Assembly (NCBI RefSeq): GCF_024298965.1
Contig: NZ_CP085193.1
Location: 4,588,001-4,652,000 of the forward strand
Source: Streptomyces rapamycinicus NRRL 5491
GTDB lineage: Bacteria; Actinomycetota; Actinomycetes; Streptomycetales; Streptomycetaceae
Reading direction: 5' to 3'
DNA length: 64,000 nucleotides
The notes beneath the pieces were generated by a model. The model made no database searches. It was not told where the DNA came from and was given only the letters and a program-made list of their open reading frames with translations. Below, one piece after another: positions 8,531 to 16,483 of this stretch; within the stretch, counting starts at the first letter, position 1, and each line of letters begins with the position of its first letter. Both the position numbers and the translations under genes were made by a program.

Positions 8531-11500
8531 GTGACGCCGACCGCCGCCAAGCCCGGTCCCTCGGCGCGTCGCGAGCACTGGTTCCAGCCGCGCCGGTCCG
8601 GTTTCCGGTGGGAGCAGGAGGGGCTTGAGCACGTACGGCAGCTGATGCCGAACGCCGAGCCGTATCGGGCGTGGGCGACATTCCGGTTCACCGGTGTCAC
8701 GGGCCGGGTCAACGAGTGTGATCTGCTGATCGCCGTGCCCGGCGGCGTCTACCTGCTGGAGCTCAAGGGGCACCCCGGCCGGGTGGTGAACCACGGGGAC
8801 ACCTGGCAGTTCCACGGTGACCGGGTGCGGACGCTGCGCAACCCTCTGCACCTCACCGACCTCAAGGCCAAGGAGCTCAAGGCACAGTTGGAGCGTGCCG
8901 CGCACGCGGCGGGGGTCCCCGAGGCGAAGATCCCCTACATCAAGCCCGCGGTCTTCCTGCACGACACCGACCTGGTGAGCGAGCTGGACGAGTTCCAGCG
9001 CGCGTCGGTGTACGGACGCAGCGGCGGTACGAGCGGTCTGCCCGGCATCTGGGACGGTCTGCTCGGGCTGCCGCCGGAGCGGGAGAGCTGGCGGGTCACC
9101 CCGCAGGACAGCCAGCGGCTCGAAATGCTGATGAAGCGTATCGGGATCAGCCACTCCACCAGCCACCTGCGCTTCGGGGACGACTGGCGGCTCGCGCCAC
9201 GCGCGCTGGACGCGGGCCCCGGCTGGGAGGACCGGCTCGCCGTACGCGACGACGGCCTGGTCAAGGAGAGCGGCAGGGTCCGGATCTATCTGTCGGGCCA
9301 GGCGGCGTCGGCGGAGCAGCGTGGCCGGGTGGACCGGGCGGCCCTGCGCGAGTACCAGGTGCTCCAGGGCATCAACCACCGCGGCATCGTCCAGGCCGTC
9401 CAGATCCGCGAGCACCAGGGCGGCCCGGCGATCCTCTTCCGGCACCGGGAGTCGGACCTGCGGCTCGACGCGTACCTGGACGCGTACGGCGACCGGCTCA
9501 CGCCCGCCGTACGCCTGGACCTGGTGCGCCAGCTCGCCGAGGCCGTCCGCTACGCCCACAACCGATCGCTGTACCACCGGGCGCTGTCGGCGCGCTCGGT
9601 GTACGTGTCCGCACGTGAGGACGACACGGAACCGGTGCTGCGGATCGCCGACTGGCAGACCGCCGCCAGGGACTTCGGCACCACCTCGCACCTCAGCCTC
9701 GGGCAGACACCGCTCGATTCCGGACTGGTGGCCGACATCGCCCAGGTGTACCTCGCCCCGGAGGCCGCCAGGGAGTTCGCCGATCCGGTGGACCTCGACG
9801 TCTTCGGTACGGGATCCGTCTCTTATCTGCTGCTCACCGGTAAGCCGCCCGCCGACGCGCGGGGTGTTCTGGTGGACCGGCTCGCCGCGGAGGGCGGGCT
9901 CCATCCGTCCGCGGCGTCCGACAGCGTCTCCGCGGCGCTGGACGACCTGGTCTTCCGGGCCACCGCCTCCGACGTGCAGAACAGGCTGTCGTCCGCCGAA
10001 GAGTTCCTGCGACTGCTCGACGCGGCCGAGGCGGACGATGCCGCGGCCCGGCGCGGGGCCGTCAAGGTCGAGGACCCGCTCACGGCCAAGGCCGGCTGCC
10101 GCGTCGACGCCGAGTGGGAAGTGGTACGGGTCCTCGGCACCGGCGCGACCGCCCGCGCTCTGCTGGTGCGCCGCGTCGAGGACGGGGTCCCGGACCCGTC
10201 GTCCCTGCGGGTGTTCAAGGTGGGGCTCGACCGGGAGAAGGACAGGCGGCTCCACGCGGAGGCGAGGGCGCTGCGCGAGGTGGGCGGCAACCGCGTCGTG
10301 AAGCTGTTCGCGCCCCCGCGTGAACTCGTCGGCCACACCGTCCTGGAGATCGAGTACGCGGGCGGGTTCCGGCCGGCTGGGGACCGGGAGCCGGTCAGTC
10401 TCGGGTCGCGGCTGCGCGGCGAGGGCCGACTGGGATACACCCAGCTGGAGCGGTTCGGCAACGATCTCTTCGAGGCCCTGGACAGCCTGGCCGCCCGTGG
10501 GGTGCGACACCGCGACATCAAGCCGGACAATCTGGGGCTGTTCAAGCGCAGTGACGGCTCCTGGCAGCTGATGCTGTTCGACTTCTCCCTGGCCGACGCC
10601 TCCGACCAGGACCTCCACGCGGGCACCCGGGGCTATCTCGACCCCTTCCTGGGCGGCAGCCGCCGCGCCCGCTACGACGACCACGCGGAGTGGTACGCGG
10701 CGGCGGTCACGCTGCACGAGATGGCCTCGGGCGAGCGGCCGGTATGGGGTGACGGCCAGGGCGATCCACTGACCGTCCCCCAGGCGGAGCTCTATGTGGC
10801 CCGCGAACTGTTCGAGCCCGCGCTGGCGGAGGGGCTGACCGAGTTCTTCGCGAAGGCCCTGCATCGTGATGTCGAGCAGCGCTTCGACAGCCTCCGTCAG
10901 ATGCAGGAGTCCTGGCGCCAGGTCTTCCGCCGGGCGGACTCGACGCGCCCACCCACCACCCCCGCAACGGTCGACACACAGGCGGCGGACGTCGAGGATG
11001 CCCGTGAGCAGGCCGCCGCCGCCGCGGATCTCACGACCCCCCTGCACGCCGCGGGACTGTCACCGCGGGCGGTCTCGGTGGCCGCCGGTCTCGGTGCCGA
11101 GACGGTGGGCCGGCTCCTGGGTGTCCCGCCGCACACCATCTCCCGTGCACGAGGCGCGGGCAACGTCATCCGCAAGGAGCTCAACCGGCGCCACCGCCAG
11201 TGGACCCGGCAACTCCGCGGGCGCGCCACAGCTGAGCAGCCCGTACGGGTGGCTGCCGACACGCCCGTCGAGACCACGGAGTCCATCGGAACACTCGCGT
11301 CCCTGCTGGTCCCGGCCGAGGCCGGACCCGGCGCCCACCCCCGGCGCGACATCGTCCTGGCGACGCTGGGCCTGTCGGACGTCGAGCAGTCCGGTGAACT
11401 GCCGCCGTGGCCCGACCAGTCGGCGATCGCCAGGGCCCTCGGCGTCAGCCAGTCGGCCGTCTCGGAGAATCTGAGCGCCGCGATCGAGCGGTGGGCGGCG

Positions 11501-12958
11501 CTTTCGTGGCTGGAGAAGGTCCGGGACGAGCTGGTGACCATACTGTCCGAGCAGGGCAGGGTCATGACGGCGCAGGAACTCGCCACCGAACTGCGGGTAC
11601 GCCACAGGCCGCTCGATGAGGGCGGTACGGAGGGCCGGTCCGGGCTTCAGACGCAGGCCCTGGCCGTCGTGCGGGCGGCCGCCGAAGTCGAGGCCCGCCG
11701 CGACGATGCCGCCGCCGCGGGAAAGGGCGACGAGGACGGCGCCTCCCGTTTCACCTTGTTGCGGCGCGGCAGCACGGTGCTGCTGGCCTTGGTGGATCTA
11801 CCGGGCAGTGACGATCCGACTCCCGCGGAGCTCGCCGAGTACGCGACCCTCCTCGGCCGGGCCGCCGAGGAGGTGACGGCCCGCGATCCGCTGCCCGGCG
11901 GGGGCGCCGTCCTGCGGGAGCTGCGGGCGGTGCCCGCCCCGGAGGGCACGGCCCCACTGGCCGACACCCGCCTGCTGACGTTGGGCGCCGCGATGGCGGA
12001 CGGAGTCGGCGTCACGCCGCGTTTCGAGCTGTTCCCCCTGAACCTCGGCCTCGACCGGGCGCTGCGGATCTCGCAGGCCGCGGCCGGGGTGCGTCCCGGT
12101 ATCGGGATCGGTGCCGAGGAACTGCTGAGCCGGGTCAGGTCCCGCTTCCCCGGCCTTGCCACGCTCGCGGGCGTCACCTACGTGGAGTGGGAGGAAGCCC
12201 TGACCGCGGCGCACTTCCCGCTGGAGTACGACCGGGACAGCCGACGCTTCTACCCGCCCGCGCGGGACGCCGAGCAGAGCCGCCCGGCCCACACCGGCTC
12301 GGTGCTGACAAGCACCGGCGCGCTGTACGAGGCCGCGCAGGGCCAGCTGGCTGAGGGCCGCGACCCGGGCCACGTGGTGGAGGTACGGCTTCAGGAGGCG
12401 GTACGCCGGGGCGGGTTTCTCGCCCTGACCGTGCCGGGCGCCCAGCTGCCCGATACGGCCGGACGCCTCGCCGCCCGGTTCGATGTGCTGCCGGTCGATG
12501 TGGACGAGCTGTTCCTGGCCGCCCTGCGTGCCCTGGCCGACGAACAGCGGGTGAGGTGGGGGGCCCTGCTCAAGGCGGACGCCAAGTTCACCACCACTGG
12601 CCGCATCGGGCCCGCGCTGGCGTCCTACACCCGGCTCGCCGCCGAGCGCGTCACCGCCCGCTGCACGACGCTCGCCGAGCAGGCGGGCCCGCGCAGGGTG
12701 CTCCTCGCCCACCGTGCCTCCCTGGTGGCCCGGTACTGGGAGGCGGGCGGCCGCGAGTTGCTGGTGTCCCTCCAGGAGGCGGCACGCCGCCCGGCCGGCG
12801 TGCCGCACGGTCTGTGGCTGCTGGTTCCCATGGACGACCCGCAGGCCACCCCGGCGCTGGACGGCCGCACGGTGGACGTGGTGGACCGGGTGAGCGAATG
12901 GGTGGTCTTGGAGGGGCTGTTCATGAAGGGGCTGACGAAGCTCCAGGAGGCGAGCTGA
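8531..12958 (+). CDS. pglW: BREX-2 serine/threonine kinase PglW
   Basis: This 1475-residue multidomain protein opens the BREX-2/Pgl locus. Residues about 20-120 form a NERD domain (ECDLLIAVPGG with D64, then YLLELKG with E77 and K79). A first kinase-like domain follows, but its catalytic loop is H349-R-A-L rather than HRDL and its DFG is DWQ, so it looks like a pseudokinase. The second kinase is intact: LGTGATARALLV, H660-R-D-I-K-P-D-N and D684-F-S. The C-terminal half has helix-turn-helix-like segments (AAGLGAETVGRLLGVPPHTI; SAIARALGVSQSAVSE). The GTG at 8531 has GGAGGA 6 nt upstream; an ATG at 8513 has none. In Streptomyces coelicolor PglW is required for phage growth limitation and is an active kinase; the target is uncertain. 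Confidence 0.93.
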   Translation: MTPTAAKPGPSARREHWFQPRRSGFRWEQEGLEHVRQLMPNAEPYRAWATFRFTGVTGRVNECDLLIAVPGGVYLLELKGHPGRVVNHGDTWQFHGDRVRTLRNPLHLTDLKAKELKAQLERAAHAAGVPEAKIPYIKPAVFLHDTDLVSELDEFQRASVYGRSGGTSGLPGIWDGLLGLPPERESWRVTPQDSQRLEMLMKRIGISHSTSHLRFGDDWRLAPRALDAGPGWEDRLAVRDDGLVKESGRVRIYLSGQAASAEQRGRVDRAALREYQVLQGINHRGIVQAVQIREHQGGPAILFRHRESDLRLDAYLDAYGDRLTPAVRLDLVRQLAEAVRYAHNRSLYHRALSARSVYVSAREDDTEPVLRIADWQTAARDFGTTSHLSLGQTPLDSGLVADIAQVYLAPEAAREFADPVDLDVFGTGSVSYLLLTGKPPADARGVLVDRLAAEGGLHPSAASDSVSAALDDLVFRATASDVQNRLSSAEEFLRLLDAAEADDAAARRGAVKVEDPLTAKAGCRVDAEWEVVRVLGTGATARALLVRRVEDGVPDPSSLRVFKVGLDREKDRRLHAEARALREVGGNRVVKLFAPPRELVGHTVLEIEYAGGFRPAGDREPVSLGSRLRGEGRLGYTQLERFGNDLFEALDSLAARGVRHRDIKPDNLGLFKRSDGSWQLMLFDFSLADASDQDLHAGTRGYLDPFLGGSRRARYDDHAEWYAAAVTLHEMASGERPVWGDGQGDPLTVPQAELYVARELFEPALAEGLTEFFAKALHRDVEQRFDSLRQMQESWRQVFRRADSTRPPTTPATVDTQAADVEDAREQAAAAADLTTPLHAAGLSPRAVSVAAGLGAETVGRLLGVPPHTISRARGAGNVIRKELNRRHRQWTRQLRGRATAEQPVRVAADTPVETTESIGTLASLLVPAEAGPGAHPRRDIVLATLGLSDVEQSGELPPWPDQSAIARALGVSQSAVSENLSAAIERWAALSWLEKVRDELVTILSEQGRVMTAQELATELRVRHRPLDEGGTEGRSGLQTQALAVVRAAAEVEARRDDAAAAGKGDEDGASRFTLLRRGSTVLLALVDLPGSDDPTPAELAEYATLLGRAAEEVTARDPLPGGGAVLRELRAVPAPEGTAPLADTRLLTLGAAMADGVGVTPRFELFPLNLGLDRALRISQAAAGVRPGIGIGAEELLSRVRSRFPGLATLAGVTYVEWEEALTAAHFPLEYDRDSRRFYPPARDAEQSRPAHTGSVLTSTGALYEAAQGQLAEGRDPGHVVEVRLQEAVRRGGFLALTVPGAQLPDTAGRLAARFDVLPVDVDELFLAALRALADEQRVRWGALLKADAKFTTTGRIGPALASYTRLAAERVTARCTTLAEQAGPRRVLLAHRASLVARYWEAGGRELLVSLQEAARRPAGVPHGLWLLVPMDDPQATPALDGRTVDVVDRVSEWVVLEGLFMKGLTKLQEAS

Positions 12959-12987
12959 CGGCTGACGCGGGATCAGCCGAAGACCCT

Positions 12988-13509
12988 ATGATCTGGGTCG
13001 TGGGGGACGACGAGGAAAGCAAGAAGGCGAAGACGGATTACGCCTGCGCGGGGGAACGGCACTACGAGGACGCCGCCTATCTCCACGGCGATGGAAGGCT
13101 GTTGAACGCGGACCATCTGTTCGGGCTCGCGGTGGAGTGCCTGATGAAGGGGCTGCTGAAGCGGTTCGCCGGGCCGCACGGGGTGTCCATGCGGAACAGC
13201 GGGGGCTCCGACGACGACCGGCTCTGGTGGGACGACCCCGACGCCAAGAACCAGAACAAGAAGCGGAAGGCTCTGGGGCATATAAACCAGATGCGCCAGG
13301 CCCTCCCCTTGCTGCTCGACGGACGTCCCGGCCCCGCTCTGACCCAAGTCCTGACAAGGGTCTCCGCGGACTTCGAGAAGTGGATCGTCGACGACCGCTA
13401 CACCGACGGAACCCACCTCGACCGGGCGCTCCTGTCCCGCCGTCAGGAGGCGGCGACACTCGCCCACGAGCTGCATCTGCACGTCCAATTCACCGGAAAG
13501 CTGCCATGA
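12988..13509 (+). CDS. HEPN-like helical protein of the nested ATPase cassette
   Basis: This 173-residue, predominantly helical protein starts 29 bp after pglW and overlaps the next gene by ATGA. The segment GERHYEDAAYLHGDGRLL, then NADHLFGLAVECLMKGLLKRF resembles the first two helices of HEPN/SAV_6107-type proteins, in which a helical bundle binds or cleaves RNA or supports a partner. The R-x5-H spacing inside RLLNADH fits the HEPN R-x4-6-H pattern, but its placement early in the fold makes the catalytic reading uncertain. The C-terminus is another helix pair (RRQEAATLAHELHLHVQF). Tight coupling to the KGGVGR ATPase suggests it is effector or adaptor of that ATPase. The HEPN assignment is inference. 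Confidence 0.6.
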   Translation: MIWVVGDDEESKKAKTDYACAGERHYEDAAYLHGDGRLLNADHLFGLAVECLMKGLLKRFAGPHGVSMRNSGGSDDDRLWWDDPDAKNQNKKRKALGHINQMRQALPLLLDGRPGPALTQVLTRVSADFEKWIVDDRYTDGTHLDRALLSRRQEAATLAHELHLHVQFTGKLP

Positions 13510-14903
13510 CCCTCTACGACGCACCGGTCCGCTTCGACGAGGCGCGCCCGGCCGCCGTCGCCCTCGCCTGCGAGGTCGCCGCGGCGGGCTTCGACGTCCT
13601 CCTCGTCAGGGATGTGGTCGGCAGGTTCTCCTTGGTGGTGGACGACGGCGAGAGGGACGACGGGGCGAGCGCCGAACAGGCCGAACGCTGGCGGGAGTCG
13701 TTGACCCGCCGGCTGGGCCGCTACAGCGGCGAACGTCCGCTCGTGCTGACCTCGGTCACCCGCCTGCCGAAGACCCTGACGGCTTCGCCTCGCACCCTGG
13801 AGGTCGTGGCGGCCACCGGCACGGCGGGCGCGGTCCGGCTCCTCGACAACACCGTCGTCGGTGAGGAGTGGTCCCACGTCACCGCTCCCTCCACCGACGA
13901 GAACGGCGGGGCATCCCGCCCCCGCCGTACGGCCCTGTACGGGTTCAAGGGCGGCGTGGGCCGCACGACGGCGGCCGCGGTTCTCGCCCGCCGGCTCGCC
14001 GACGAGGGGCTGATCGTGCTGGTCCTGGATCTCGACCTGGAGTCGCCCGGCGTGGGCCCGCTCCTGCTCGGGGACCGCGATCTGTGCACCCACGGTGTCG
14101 TGGACCACCTGGTGGAGTCGGCGCTCGGCAACGCGGACGGCCTGGAGATCGTGGTCCGCTCCGGGTACACCCCGCGCAACCGGGGCGAGCTGTGGATCGC
14201 GCCGGCGCGCGGCGCGGGCACCGAGGGCATCCCCAACGCGTACGTGGACAAGCTGAACCGGGTGTACGCCGACACGGAGGGCGCCCGTTTCTCCGACCGC
14301 CTGGCCGCCACGGTCCGTGCCTGCGAGGAGGCGGTGGAACGGAGCGACAGCGGCCGTCTGCCCGATGTGGTGCTGCTCGACAGCCGGGCGGGCATCCACG
14401 ACGTGGCGGCCGTGACCATCTCCCATCTGTGCGACTACGCGCTGCTGTTCGGCGCGGACAACGACCAGACGTGGTCAGGCTACCGTGACCTGTTCGAGGC
14501 GTGGGCGGCGTCCGGGCAGGCCCCGGCGATCCGGCAGAAGCTGCGCATGGTGGCGTCAATGGTCCCGGACTCGGTGCACTACTCGAAGGACACCCACCTT
14601 CAGTCCTTCCGCCAGAACGCCCTTATGACGTTCAGCGTCCTCTACGACTCGCTCGCGCCGGACGAGGTCGCCGGAGCCACGGAGGGCTCCTGGGACCTGG
14701 ACGACGACGACGCGCCCCACTCCCCGATCCCGATCCTGTTCGAGCCGGGTTTGGTCGGGATGAACGTGCCCCGCTCCCCGGACTGGCAGGAGCGTGCCTT
14801 CGTCGAGGCCGCGTACCGTGACTTCCTGGACACGGCCGTCCCGCTGATCCTGGCGGGCCCGGCCGAGGATTCCGGCACCGAGTCCGAGGACGACCGCCCA
14901 TGA
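13506..14903 (+). CDS. KGGVGR-motif MinD/ParA-like ATPase
   Basis: The protein has 465 residues. An N-terminal domain of about 140 residues, unlike any ParA I know, precedes a deviant Walker A, LYGFKGGVGRTTAAAVLARR (K148 to R153). The second signature lysine of KGGVGKT is therefore Arg. Further motifs are LVLDLDLESPGVGPLLL (switch I-like, D-x-D-x-E-S-P-G) and VVLLDSRAGIHDVAAVT (Walker B). The family is membrane- or DNA-cycling dimeric ATPases, and this variant group is often found in conflict systems. It overlaps the HEPN-like gene upstream and the P-loop ATPase downstream by 4 bp each, so the three are translated together. It probably acts as the regulated switch of the cassette; the partner and trigger are unknown. 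Confidence 0.8.
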   Translation: MTLYDAPVRFDEARPAAVALACEVAAAGFDVLLVRDVVGRFSLVVDDGERDDGASAEQAERWRESLTRRLGRYSGERPLVLTSVTRLPKTLTASPRTLEVVAATGTAGAVRLLDNTVVGEEWSHVTAPSTDENGGASRPRRTALYGFKGGVGRTTAAAVLARRLADEGLIVLVLDLDLESPGVGPLLLGDRDLCTHGVVDHLVESALGNADGLEIVVRSGYTPRNRGELWIAPARGAGTEGIPNAYVDKLNRVYADTEGARFSDRLAATVRACEEAVERSDSGRLPDVVLLDSRAGIHDVAAVTISHLCDYALLFGADNDQTWSGYRDLFEAWAASGQAPAIRQKLRMVASMVPDSVHYSKDTHLQSFRQNALMTFSVLYDSLAPDEVAGATEGSWDLDDDDAPHSPIPILFEPGLVGMNVPRSPDWQERAFVEAAYRDFLDTAVPLILAGPAEDSGTESEDDRP

Positions 14904-16387
14904 CCGAGCCGCTGACCTCCGACGAGTACCGCGACCTGCTGTCGCGCGCGCTGGAGGGCACCGTGGACGCGGACACCCGGCCCCCCGAGCCGCACACCCT
15001 GTACATGCCGGACGCGCACCGCGCCGCGCTGTACGTGGACAGCACCGTGGTCCAGGGCGACCGTGGGGTGGGCAAGACGTTCTGGGCGCGCTCCCTCCTC
15101 GACGCCGACCTGCGCGCGGCGGCGGCCCTCGAGTACCGCATCAACCGGCTGAACCGGCTGCGCGTCACACCCGGCTACGGCATGGATATCGTGCCGCACT
15201 ACCCGGGCCCGCTCGCCCTGCCCGCCCTGCTCACCGGCGGCGCGCTCCCGGAGGAGATCTGGCAGGCCGTCCTGCTCACCGCCCTGGCACAGCCCGAGCT
15301 GCGGGCGACGGAGGACTGGGCCGAGCGCGTCGCCTGGGTGCGCGCCAACGCCGGACCGGCCGAGACCACCCTCGCGCGGGTGGACGCGGAGGCCGCCGCC
15401 GAGGACACGGTGCACCTGCTGGTCTTCGACGGCCTGGAGCATCTGCACAGCGACTGGGACACCCGCAACCGTATGATCGCCGAGCTGCTCCGCCTGGCGA
15501 TGCGGATGCGGTTCGGCACCCGCAACATCCGCCTGAAGGTGTTCCTGCGCCCCGACATGTTCGACGCGGCCAAGCAGCTCTTCCCCGACGCGTCGAAGCT
15601 GTCCGGGAACGCGGCCCACCTGGAATGGACGCGCGCCGACCTGTACGGCCTCCTCTTCCACCACCTGGGCAACGAGGACGACGAGGCGGCCGAGCGGTTC
15701 CGCCGCTTCACCGGCGGCTGGCAGCTCGCCGAGGCCGGCACAGCGGTGCGGTACGCGGCCCCGCCCGGCCTGCGCAACGACGAGAAGGCCCAGCAGCGGC
15801 TGTTCGAGCGCGTCGCCGACCCCTTCATGGGCACGAACGTCCGCCGGGGCCGCCCCTACGCCTGGCTGCCCAACCACCTGATGGACAGCAACGGCCGGAT
15901 CAGCCCGCGCAGCTTCCTCAAGGCCCTCGACGTGGCCGCCGAGACGACGCGCGCCTCCTACCCCTCGCACGGCCGCGCGCTGCACCACGACGCCATCCGG
16001 AGCGGGGTCCGCGAGGCGTCCGCGGTGCGTGTGGTCCAGATCTGCGAGGACGTCCCGTGGGTCGAGCGGGCCATAACGCCGCTCGCGGGCTGCCAGGTCC
16101 CCCTCGCCCAGGGAAAGATCATCAACATCTGGAAGAACCGCGACCTCCCGCAGCTGCTGCGGGAGGACACGGCCCGCTACGCCCAGGCCGACCGCCCCGA
16201 ACTGGTCCGCACCGGCCCTCGCCACCCCGACGACCTGCCGCGTCTGGTCCAGGAGCTGATCGACCTCGGCGTGCTGCGCCGCCGCGACCACAACGTCGAC
16301 GAGTACTCCCTCCTCGACCTGCCCGACATCTACCGCCTCGCCTTCGGCCTGGGCCGCCTCGGCGGGATTCCGCTCGCCAAGCGGTAA
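14900..16387 (+). CDS. P-loop ATPase, third gene of the nested cassette
   Basis: This 495-residue protein has an N-terminal P-loop, VVQGDRGVGKTFWARSLL (K59, T60). A Walker B follows as HLLVFDGLEHLHSD, then IRLKVFLRPDMFDAAKQLFP, which resembles sensor regions of STAND-like or Sll1717-type P-loop ATPases. The C-terminal third has winged-helix-like character (LPRLVQELIDLGVLRRRDHN then YSLLDLPDIYRLAFGLG). It begins within the stop of the KGGVGR ATPase and ends 96 bp before pglX. Such ATPases can act as sensors or as effector switches. No nuclease, TIR or other toxin domain is visible in it, so any killing or blocking activity would have to come from the HEPN-like partner. Confidence 0.7.
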   Translation: MTEPLTSDEYRDLLSRALEGTVDADTRPPEPHTLYMPDAHRAALYVDSTVVQGDRGVGKTFWARSLLDADLRAAAALEYRINRLNRLRVTPGYGMDIVPHYPGPLALPALLTGGALPEEIWQAVLLTALAQPELRATEDWAERVAWVRANAGPAETTLARVDAEAAAEDTVHLLVFDGLEHLHSDWDTRNRMIAELLRLAMRMRFGTRNIRLKVFLRPDMFDAAKQLFPDASKLSGNAAHLEWTRADLYGLLFHHLGNEDDEAAERFRRFTGGWQLAEAGTAVRYAAPPGLRNDEKAQQRLFERVADPFMGTNVRRGRPYAWLPNHLMDSNGRISPRSFLKALDVAAETTRASYPSHGRALHHDAIRSGVREASAVRVVQICEDVPWVERAITPLAGCQVPLAQGKIINIWKNRDLPQLLREDTARYAQADRPELVRTGPRHPDDLPRLVQELIDLGVLRRRDHNVDEYSLLDLPDIYRLAFGLGRLGGIPLAKR

Positions 16388-16416
16388 GTCCTGGTGGGCC
16401 CGCCGTACCGTCCGGG

Positions 16417-16430
16417 CTGGCAGGATGGAC
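16417..16430 (+). promoter_or_regulatory. 14-bp element upstream of pglX, shared with pglY
   Basis: CTGGCAGGATGGAC occurs here, 53 nt before the pglX start, and again identically upstream of pglY at 22617-22630. CAGGAT resembles an actinobacterial -10 hexamer. I see no matching TTGAC-like -35, so either an alternative sigma factor or a regulator site is possible. Confidence 0.5.
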
Positions 16431-16483
16431 GGACCGGCGCGAGAGCGACACGCCGCAGATCCCGAAGCGAAGGAATGACCCCG

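Noticed and set aside
13506..14903. Reading the KGGVGR ATPase as a chromosome or plasmid partition ParA
   Set aside because: There is no ParB gene or parS-like repeat nearby, the P-loop is deviant, a large extra N-terminal domain is present and the neighbours are defence genes.
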